From a virus, in the IMG/VR virus record IMGVR_UViG_3300006929_000111, positions 1 through 25,519 of that record: a stretch of DNA of 25,519 nt; one strand, 5' to 3'. The translations under genes were made by a program, and so were the position numbers. Of this stretch, positions 19,588-25,519 are shown piece by piece; the stretch's first letter is position 1, and each line of letters starts with the position of its first letter. Under the pieces are notes generated by a model. It did not search any database and was not told where the DNA came from. It saw nothing but the letters and a program-made list of their open reading frames with translations.

Positions 19588-20830
19588 ATTAAATATAGAT
19601 TTGCACCCTGCTCAACTGCAAATCTTTCATTCCGATAAGCGTTTTAAGATAGTTGCTGCGGGTCGTAGATTTGGTAAGTCTTATTTATCTGCTTGGATTC
19701 TTCTGATTAAAGCAATACAGTCTGATAGTAAGGATGTGTTCTATATTGCCCCTACCTTTCAGCAAGCTAAAGATATTATGTGGGCTATGCTCAAGGAATT
19801 GGGTAAAGACCTGATTGTCCAAGCCTATGAGAATACAGCAGTCCTCACTTTGGTCAATGGTCGTAAAATATATCTCAAGGGAAGTGACCGACCTGAAACA
19901 CTTCGTGGCGTTGGGCTTTCATATGTCGTGCTTGACGAATATGCTTCTATGAAACCCGTAGTGTGGGAACAAATCATTCGCCCTACTTTAGCTGATGTTC
20001 GTGGTGGTGCTTTGTTTATAGGAACGCCTGCCGGTAAAAATCATTTTTTTGATTTGTATAAAGATGCACAAGATGATGAAGATTGGGATGCTTTTCAGTT
20101 TACCTCGACAGATAATCCTTTTTTACCAGCAGAAGAAATTGAGGCTTCTAAAAAAACAATGTCCTCTATGTCTTTTAGACAAGAATTTGAGGCATCTTTT
20201 GAGACCAGTTCTGGAGGTATATTTAAGGAAGAGTGGTTTAAATTAGAAGATGAGCCAGAAGAAGGTAATTATGTTATAGCTATAGACCCTGCTGGTTATG
20301 AAAGCGTAGAACAAGAAAGAAATTTAAAGCGTTCTCGTTTAGATGAAACAGCAATTGCTATAGTTAAGATAGATAGAGACAAATGGTGGGTTAAAGATAT
20401 ATTGCATGGTCGCTGGAACATCAAAGAAACTGCTAAAAAAATTTTAAAGTCTGCTTTGCTTGTAGAGTCAGCTACAGTAGGCATAGAAACAGGCTCATTA
20501 AGAAATGCTATCTTGCCCTATTTAGAAGATGAAATGCGAACTGAGGGTAAATGGGTGTCAATTATTGAACTTAGACACGGTGGCAAAAAGAAGAACGACA
20601 GAATTACATGGGCTTTACAAGGTCGCATGGAACATGGTCAAATTACTTTTAATCCTGACAAAGATTGGCGTACTTTTACTAATCAGATGCTTGATTTTCC
20701 TAATCGTTTAGCACATGACGATTTGCTGGATGCTCTTGCCTATATTGACCAAGTATCAGTAGCAGATTTTGCTCACAGCATAGAATTAGATGACGATTGG
20801 CAACCTACAGATGCTATAGCAGGATATTAA
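19580..20830 (+). CDS. terL: Terminase large subunit
   Basis: 416 aa. ATPase domain: Walker A GRRFGKS (residues 28-34), then FYIAPTFQQAKDIMW and Walker B VVLDEYASM at about 115-123. Nuclease domain: IAIDPAG at about 233-239 with its metal-binding Asp, and HDDLLDALAYID near 377-388. The full set is present, so it should translocate DNA into the prohead and cut it. Length is at the short end for phage large terminases (Terminase_6-like). It is tightly coupled to the upstream Zn-ribbon gene. Confidence 0.95.
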   Translation: MAELNIDLHPAQLQIFHSDKRFKIVAAGRRFGKSYLSAWILLIKAIQSDSKDVFYIAPTFQQAKDIMWAMLKELGKDLIVQAYENTAVLTLVNGRKIYLKGSDRPETLRGVGLSYVVLDEYASMKPVVWEQIIRPTLADVRGGALFIGTPAGKNHFFDLYKDAQDDEDWDAFQFTSTDNPFLPAEEIEASKKTMSSMSFRQEFEASFETSSGGIFKEEWFKLEDEPEEGNYVIAIDPAGYESVEQERNLKRSRLDETAIAIVKIDRDKWWVKDILHGRWNIKETAKKILKSALLVESATVGIETGSLRNAILPYLEDEMRTEGKWVSIIELRHGGKKKNDRITWALQGRMEHGQITFNPDKDWRTFTNQMLDFPNRLAHDDLLDALAYIDQVSVADFAHSIELDDDWQPTDAIAGY

Positions 20831-20831
20831 T

Positions 20832-21077
20832 ATGGATGTAGATGATATAAATTTTGATGATATGAGCGAAGAAGAAATAGATGAGATACTTGTTTACTCT
20901 GAAATGGGTGAAGATTTAGACACTAGATACCAAATTGCTTGTCAAATAATTGCTAATATGATTGCAGATATAGAATACAACAATTATTCTAATTCTGAAA
21001 TGGTAGATATGACTATTTGCAAGATGTTAATTGATAATATGGTCGATGTAGAAAAAAAACCTCGTAAATATCATTAA
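20832..21077 (+). CDS. Unknown acidic protein between TerL and portal
   Basis: 81 aa starting 1 nt after TerL. Very acidic N-terminus (DVDDINFDDMSEEEIDEIL, then EMGEDLD) and a helical remainder (QIACQIIANMIADIEYNNYS), with a basic tip (KKPRKYH). No family recognised. The next 99 nt hold the portal promoter, so it ends the first late transcript unit. Confidence 0.6.
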   Translation: MDVDDINFDDMSEEEIDEILVYSEMGEDLDTRYQIACQIIANMIADIEYNNYSNSEMVDMTICKMLIDNMVDVEKKPRKYH

Positions 21078-21112
21078 TTGTAAAATATTTTTCTATTCTA
21101 TACTTATAAAAC

Positions 21113-21141
21113 CTAATATTATGCTTATTTTCTGGTATAAT
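21113..21141 (+). promoter_or_regulatory. Late promoter for portal/capsid genes
   Basis: CTAATA (21113-21118), 17 nt, TATAAT (21136-21141), with TCTGG before the -10 and ATA after it. It shares the block TCTGGTATAATATA with the terS promoter. The portal ATG is 35 nt downstream, with AAGGA as ribosome-binding site. Confidence 0.7.
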
Positions 21142-21176
21142 ATAGGAAAACTTTTCTAAGGACATTTTAGACCTTC

Positions 21177-23129
21177 ATGGATAAAGAAACCAAATATCAA
21201 GCACTTGCCAGTTGGCTCAATTATCGCCTTGAAACATGGCGTACGCATAGAGATATAAATTATATTCCTATGTGGGATGAGTATTATCGTCTGTGGAGAG
21301 GTATATGGGATGTTTCTGATAGAACTAGACAATCGGAAAAGTCTAGATTAATCGCTCCTGCTCTTCAACAAGCAGTAGAGTCATCTGTAGCAGAACTAGA
21401 GGAAGCAACTTTTGGAAGAGGAAAATGGTTCGACATTAAAGATGATATGTTAGACCAAGACCCTAGTGAAGCTGAATTTATTCGCAATCTTCTTCAGGAG
21501 GACTTGGAAAAAACAGGATGTAAGGATGCTGTTTGCGAAGTCTTTTTGAATGGGGCAATCTATGGAACGGGAATTGGTAAGATAGTTGTCGATAAAACAA
21601 TCGAACGCTCCCCATCTGAAGTGCCAGTCGCAGGCACGCTTACCACCACTCGTCAGTTAGTGGAAATCCCGTCCATTGATGTGCGTGTAGAACCTATAAG
21701 TCCTAAAGAATTTCTTATAGACCCTACTGCTAATTCAATAGATGAGGCTTTAGGAGTTGCTCACGAAGTTATTAAGCCTAGATACCATGTTGTAGAAGGA
21801 ATACGCTCTGGTATATACAGAGATGTACCCCTTGATGGTGATTATCAAACTGCAAGAATTAGCTATGACCCTGAGACAAAAAGTGCTGATGAGTCTGACT
21901 CAGTCAAAATTACTGAATATTGGGGTAAAGTACCTAAACGATTCTTAAAACCAAAGGCAGATAAAGACGATTTTGAATATACTAAATCTGACGAGTTAGT
22001 TGAAGCTGTAGTTACTATATGTAATGACGAGTTTATTCTTAGAGTAGAAGAAAACGCATTTATGATGGTTGACAGACCATTTATATCTTACCAACACGAC
22101 ATTGTGCCTAATAAGTTTTGGGGTAGAGGCGTTTGCGAAAAAGGGTATAACCCACAAAAGGCTTTAGATGCTGAAATGCGAGCAAGAATAGACTCTTTAG
22201 CACTTACAACTACACCTATGATGGCTGCTGATGCTACACGTTTACCAAGAGGCATCAAATTTGAAGTTCGTCCGGGCAAAACTGTACTAACTAATGGCTC
22301 TCCAAGAGAAGCAATAATGCCTTTGGATATGGGAACTACAGACCCATCTACTTTTAACCAAGTAGCAAGCCTACAAAACATGATTCAAATGGGTACTGGT
22401 AGTGCTGATAGTGGTGCTGGACAGCAAGATACTGCTTCTGGGATGTCTATGATGCAAAGTGCAGCAATAAAAAGACAAAAACGCACTTTAATGAACTTCC
22501 AAAATACATTTCTTATTCCTATGATTAACAAATGTATGTTTAGAAAAATACAATTTGATGTAAATAGATACCCTGTAAGTGATTACAAGTTTATCCCTTA
22601 CTCAACTATGGGCATTATGGCTAAAGAGTTAGAAATGACTCAAATGGTACAAATGTTACAAGCTATACCTAAAGATTCACCTGCTTTTAATGTTATTTTA
22701 TTAGCAATGTTTCAAAACTCTTCTATTCACAATAGAGACCAAATTGTTAATGCTCTTATGCAAGGTAATGAGCCTAATCCAGAAATGGAACAGATTCAAC
22801 AAATGGCACAACAGCTTCAAATGCAGCAATTACAAGCTAATGTACAAAAAACTATGGCTGAAGCAGAAGAAGAACAAGCTAAAGCTATGAAATGGCAATC
22901 AGAAGCTATGATGAATCAACCTAATGAAATAGATTTTCAACAAAAAATAGTTAAATTACAAAAAGAAGCTATTAGTATAGAAAAAACTGCTGCTGATATT
23001 GAAAATAAACGCTCTGAGACAGCAAGAAATATACCTGAAGTAGACCATCTTCAATCAGAAACTATTCTTAACCTAGCTAAAGCTAGAGAAGCTGGTCAAA
23101 AAGCAGTAGTAAACTCAAATATTCAGTAA
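21177..23129 (+). CDS. Portal protein (P22-type head-tail connector)
   Basis: 650 aa. N-terminal WDEYYRLWRGIWDVSDRTRQ and SRLIAPALQQAVESSVAELEEATFG, then YGTGIGKIVVD, DRPFISYQHDIVPNKFWGRGV and QKALDAEMRARIDSLALTT are the usual portal landmarks. The C-terminal 130 residues are Gln/Met/Ala-rich and helical (QQMAQQLQMQQLQANVQKT), as in P22-like portals with an extended barrel. It forms the dodecameric vertex ring through which DNA passes. It precedes scaffold and capsid genes as expected. P22-like assignment is by appearance. Confidence 0.88.
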   Translation: MDKETKYQALASWLNYRLETWRTHRDINYIPMWDEYYRLWRGIWDVSDRTRQSEKSRLIAPALQQAVESSVAELEEATFGRGKWFDIKDDMLDQDPSEAEFIRNLLQEDLEKTGCKDAVCEVFLNGAIYGTGIGKIVVDKTIERSPSEVPVAGTLTTTRQLVEIPSIDVRVEPISPKEFLIDPTANSIDEALGVAHEVIKPRYHVVEGIRSGIYRDVPLDGDYQTARISYDPETKSADESDSVKITEYWGKVPKRFLKPKADKDDFEYTKSDELVEAVVTICNDEFILRVEENAFMMVDRPFISYQHDIVPNKFWGRGVCEKGYNPQKALDAEMRARIDSLALTTTPMMAADATRLPRGIKFEVRPGKTVLTNGSPREAIMPLDMGTTDPSTFNQVASLQNMIQMGTGSADSGAGQQDTASGMSMMQSAAIKRQKRTLMNFQNTFLIPMINKCMFRKIQFDVNRYPVSDYKFIPYSTMGIMAKELEMTQMVQMLQAIPKDSPAFNVILLAMFQNSSIHNRDQIVNALMQGNEPNPEMEQIQQMAQQLQMQQLQANVQKTMAEAEEEQAKAMKWQSEAMMNQPNEIDFQQKIVKLQKEAISIEKTAADIENKRSETARNIPEVDHLQSETILNLAKAREAGQKAVVNSNIQ

Positions 23130-23142
23130 ACGATAATCATCT

Positions 23143-23376
23143 ATGCCAAAAACAGATGACCGTTTTATCGAAGATAGATTAGCAATGATGGAGTCAGAAG
23201 GATGGCTCGACCTTGTTGCTGATTTAGAAACTATTCAGGAAAATGTGGTTAATATTGACACAATGACTGATGAAAAAGACCTATGGGAAGCCAAAGGTCA
23301 GTTGAACATTTTAAGGTTTTTATTAACTTTAGAAAATACAACAAAAATCACAATGGAACAATCTGACAAAGATTAA
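23143..23376 (+). CDS. Small protein between portal and scaffold
   Basis: 77 aa, acidic and helical: RFIEDRLAMMESEGWLDLVA, then DLETIQENVVNIDTMTDEKD and LWEAKGQLNILRFLLTLENT. Small helical proteins in this position are widespread in podovirus head modules, function unknown. It starts 13 nt after portal. Confidence 0.65.
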   Translation: MPKTDDRFIEDRLAMMESEGWLDLVADLETIQENVVNIDTMTDEKDLWEAKGQLNILRFLLTLENTTKITMEQSDKD

Positions 23377-23430
23377 CTCTTTGTAAGACTCCACTTTTAT
23401 CACTTCATAACCCTCACGGGCGGAGAAACC

Positions 23431-24255
23431 ATGTCAAGTATAGTAGTAGATGAAGCATCTTCAACGGATGCACCAATAACAAACGAACAGGAACAAGTAA
23501 CAGAAGCAACAACAGAAGAAGTTACACAAGAAGCACAGGCGGAAGAAACTCCACAACCTAAGTTTGAAATTCCTGAAAAGTATGCTGGTAAAACGACTGA
23601 AGATTTAATAAAAATGCACCAGAACTTTGAAAAACTCCAAGCAAAGCAAACTGCTGAAGTTGGAGAACAAAGAAAATACATTCAAAGCTTACTGGAGGCA
23701 CAAAATAAAGCAACAAAAACTACTCCAAATGTAGAAGAATCAGTTAATTTTGATGATGATTTTTATACAGACCCTACTAAAGCGGTCAATAAAGCTATAG
23801 AAAATCATCCAGAATTAATTGAAGCAAGACAAGAACGAAAAATCCAGCAACAACAACATCAAGTAGGTGTTTTGGAAAAAGCATACCCAGACTGGCAAGA
23901 AAGAATAGCCACAAAAGCGTTTCAAGATTGGGTGGGTTCTTCTGAGATACGAACTGAAATGTTTAGGAAGGCAGATAGTGATTATCGCCCTGATTATGCA
24001 ATAGAACTCTTTGATATGTTCGATAAGGTCAATATGATTGACAAAACTAAAGAGGTACAAAAGCAAGAGACAGCTAAAAGGGATAAAGCACTTAAAGCAA
24101 CTTCAACTGAGACTCGTTCTACTTCAGATTCTATAGGCGGAAAGAAGGTTTACCGTAGAGCTGATTTAATCAATCTACAGGTAACAGACCCAAACCGATA
24201 CGCATCTTTAGCTGATGAAATTGAATCAGCATATGCGGAGGGAAGGGTTAAATAA
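23431..24255 (+). CDS. Scaffold protein (putative)
   Basis: 274 aa, immediately before the capsid gene. N-terminal 50 residues are Glu/Thr/Ala/Gln-rich and disordered. KFEIPEKYAGKTTEDLIKMH is a typical scaffold segment, followed by a helical, highly charged body and a C-terminal end with KKVYRRADLINLQVTDPNRY and SLADEIESAYAEGRVK. The latter RRADLI...DP-x-RY...I-x-x-AY-x-EGRV pattern is common in phage scaffold C-termini, which contact the capsid protein. Start ATG 23431 with GGAG 5-6 nt upstream. Confidence 0.82.
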   Translation: MSSIVVDEASSTDAPITNEQEQVTEATTEEVTQEAQAEETPQPKFEIPEKYAGKTTEDLIKMHQNFEKLQAKQTAEVGEQRKYIQSLLEAQNKATKTTPNVEESVNFDDDFYTDPTKAVNKAIENHPELIEARQERKIQQQQHQVGVLEKAYPDWQERIATKAFQDWVGSSEIRTEMFRKADSDYRPDYAIELFDMFDKVNMIDKTKEVQKQETAKRDKALKATSTETRSTSDSIGGKKVYRRADLINLQVTDPNRYASLADEIESAYAEGRVK

Positions 24256-24278
24256 TAATACTATAAAGGAGAAGTAAA

Positions 24279-25208
24279 ATGGGTTTAGGAACAAACCAAG
24301 TAACGACTTCCGTAGCCAATAACTTCATCCCCGAACTATGGAGTGATGAAGTAGTAGGCGCATATAAGTCAAATCTAGTGGTTGCTAACTTAGTTACTAA
24401 GCTATCTCACAAAGGTAAAAAAGGCGATACTATCTATATCCCTGTGCCAGCGAGAGGTTCAGCTAGTGCTAAAGCAGCAAACACAGAAGTAACACTATCA
24501 GCAGCAACTAATACTGCTATCACAATATCTATTAATAAACATTATGAGTATTCAAAGCTCATTGAGGATATTGCAGAAGTGCAGTCGCTCTCGAGCATGC
24601 GAAAATTTTATATTGAAGATGCTGGATATGCTTTAGCAAAACAAGTAGATACTGATTTATTTGCTTTAACTGAAGGTTTACAAGGTGGTACAGTAGGTGG
24701 TTCTGGAGCAGCATCTTTTGAGAAGGCTGTTATTGGGTCAACTGGTGCTACTGACTATACTGGTAACTCTTCTAACGCTGCCGACATTACAGATGCAGGT
24801 ATTCGTAGAATGTTGCTAACACTTGATGATGCAGATGTGCCAATGGACAATCGTGTTCTAGTAGTACCACCAATTGCAGCTAATGATATGCTCGGAATCA
24901 ACAGGTTCACAGAGCAACAGTTTATTGGCAACGGTGATGCGATAAGATCAGGGAAAATTGGTCAAATCTACGGTGTTGATGTGTTTATTTCATCTAACTG
25001 CCCTTCAGCTTCAGGTAACTCTGGTGCTGATAGAGTTGGTGTATTAATGCACAAAGATGCTCTAGTTTTAGCAGAGCAACTAGGTGTTCGTACACAATCA
25101 AGTTACATTCAACAACATCTTGGTGACCTCTTTACAGCAGACACAATCTACGGTGTTGCAGAGATGCGTAACGATGCTGGTGTAGCGTTTGTTGTACCGG
25201 GAACTTAA
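24279..25208 (+). CDS. Major capsid protein
   Basis: 309 aa with an optimal ribosome-binding site (AAAGGAG). Seen: FIPELWSDEVVGAYKSNLVV near the N-terminus, KGKKGDTIYIPVPARGSASA, the EVTLSA...ISINKHYEYSKLIED strand region, and DDADVPMDNRVLVVPPIA with GQIYGVDVFISSNCP later. These are the usual landmarks of HK97-fold capsids of this phage group (P22 coat-like/phage_capsid). There is no N-terminal cleavage region to suggest processing; a separate scaffold is present instead. Length is normal. Confidence 0.92.
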   Translation: MGLGTNQVTTSVANNFIPELWSDEVVGAYKSNLVVANLVTKLSHKGKKGDTIYIPVPARGSASAKAANTEVTLSAATNTAITISINKHYEYSKLIEDIAEVQSLSSMRKFYIEDAGYALAKQVDTDLFALTEGLQGGTVGGSGAASFEKAVIGSTGATDYTGNSSNAADITDAGIRRMLLTLDDADVPMDNRVLVVPPIAANDMLGINRFTEQQFIGNGDAIRSGKIGQIYGVDVFISSNCPSASGNSGADRVGVLMHKDALVLAEQLGVRTQSSYIQQHLGDLFTADTIYGVAEMRNDAGVAFVVPGT

Positions 25209-25224
25209 TAGTTAATTAAGTTGT

Positions 25225-25246
25225 AACCCCCTTTAACGAGGGGGTT
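25225..25246 (+). terminator. Hairpin after the capsid gene
   Basis: AACCCCC (25225-25231) pairs perfectly with GGGGGTT (25240-25246) around 8 nt. Only two Ts and then ATTC follow, so termination is probably partial. It may adjust capsid level against downstream tail genes, or stabilise the capsid mRNA. Confidence 0.75.
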
Positions 25247-25270
25247 ATTCTGAATTAATTAGGAGTTTAT

Positions 25271-25492
25271 ATGCCCTTCTACGATTTTAAATGTGCAGAT
25301 AATCATATACATGAAGAATTACGTTCCTATGATGAAATGCAAAAAGGCATAGAATGCCCTAAATGTGGCAAACCTGCCAAAAGAATATACTCAATAAACG
25401 ATGTTAGACCTAGTTATGGATATGAAATGACTAGATTTGCTATGAGAGAAAAGAAAAGACTAAGCAAGGATAAATTTAATGGACATATTTGA
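25271..25492 (+). CDS. FmdB-like zinc-ribbon protein
   Basis: 73 aa. MPFYDFKCADNHIHEELRSY followed by IECPKCGKPAKRIYS is the layout of FmdB-type regulatory zinc ribbons. The usual first C-x2-C pair is replaced by C8 plus a nearby H12, while the second pair CPKC is intact. The C-terminal third is basic (REKKRLSKDKF). Its role in the head module is unknown; it may bind nucleic acid. AGGAG ribosome-binding site upstream. Confidence 0.7.
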   Translation: MPFYDFKCADNHIHEELRSYDEMQKGIECPKCGKPAKRIYSINDVRPSYGYEMTRFAMREKKRLSKDKFNGHI

Positions 25493-25519
25493 AGATACTA
25501 CAGGCTCAGACTCTACAGA
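25479..25519 (+). CDS. Start of next late gene (partial)
   Basis: ATG 25479 opens a frame MDIFEDTTGSDST that runs off the window and overlaps the previous gene by 14 nt. By order it should be a head-completion or tail connector protein, but 13 residues cannot show this. The ribosome-binding site AAGGA lies 8 nt upstream. Confidence 0.5.
   Translation, partial: MDIFEDTTGSDST

Noticed and set aside
23411-23420. CCCTCACGGG shared with 18933-18942
   Set aside because: A single 10-mer match with a three-base hairpin; it could be chance and has no further similarity around it.
1-25519. CRISPR arrays, insertion sequences, RNA polymerase or DNA polymerase genes
   Set aside because: None seen: no regularly spaced repeats, transposase motifs or polymerase motifs in this window.

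Overview
The window is AT-rich phage DNA and appears to be about 25 kb of a temperate tailed-phage genome in its free, unintegrated form. Terminase, portal, scaffold and capsid genes sit in one late operon. The portal resembles the P22 type, and the structural set (portal, scaffold, capsid, then large glycine/glutamine-rich proteins, with no tape-measure gene seen) fits a short-tailed podovirus. The very low GC content, short intergenic gaps and many ATGA/TAATG overlaps suit a phage of a low-GC, probably aquatic bacterium. Pelagibacterales is one possibility, but the host cannot be fixed from the sequence.

Layout. Positions 1-5213 (+) hold the end of a late operon: the Gly/Ser/Ala-rich C-terminus of an unidentified gene, three likely ejection or internal virion proteins, a small unknown protein and a GH24 endolysin. 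A tiny ribbon-helix-helix regulator converges on the endolysin (5210-5386, -). Positions 5455-9360 (-) form a replication/recombination operon. Read from its promoter end it contains a Cys-rich protein, a RusA resolvase, a lambda-O-like initiator with iterons inside the gene, a possible P-like loader, a metallophosphoesterase, a 42-aa Zn finger, a YbcO-type nuclease, a holin-like membrane protein, a DUF3310 protein and a NinB-like protein. This set resembles lambda O-P-nin. A short XRE repressor (9498, +) diverges from that operon. It is followed by about 450 nt of highly structured, apparently untranslated DNA with partial tmRNA resemblance. The plus-strand early genes come next: small unknowns, an ERF annealing protein, an ssDNA-binding-like protein and Xis. 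They converge on a tyrosine integrase (-).

Next to the integrase, at about 14474-14526, lies the 3' half of a tRNA-Val(UAC) gene with no 5' half: the attP core. Phage genes continue on both sides, so this copy is not a prophage end. Beyond attP are nine small, mostly acidic unknown genes on the minus strand (14566-16940) and a divergent plus-strand set of small genes (17269-18329). About 640 nt of non-coding DNA then precede terminase and are the best candidate for the packaging site. The late operon (19012-25519) runs TerS, a Zn-ribbon protein, TerL, an acidic protein, portal, a small protein, scaffold, major capsid, an FmdB-like Zn ribbon, and the start of another gene cut by the window end.

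Regulation visible in the sequence: a repeated late-promoter motif (CTAATW, 17 nt, TATAAT with TCTGG upstream) before TerS and before portal; intrinsic terminators at about 10786, 12543, 18348 and 25225; two promoters placed so that the transcript should begin almost at the AUG. Genes below 60 codons that are easily missed were found at 5210, 6817, 9184, 10382, 11635, 14807, 16085 and 19432.
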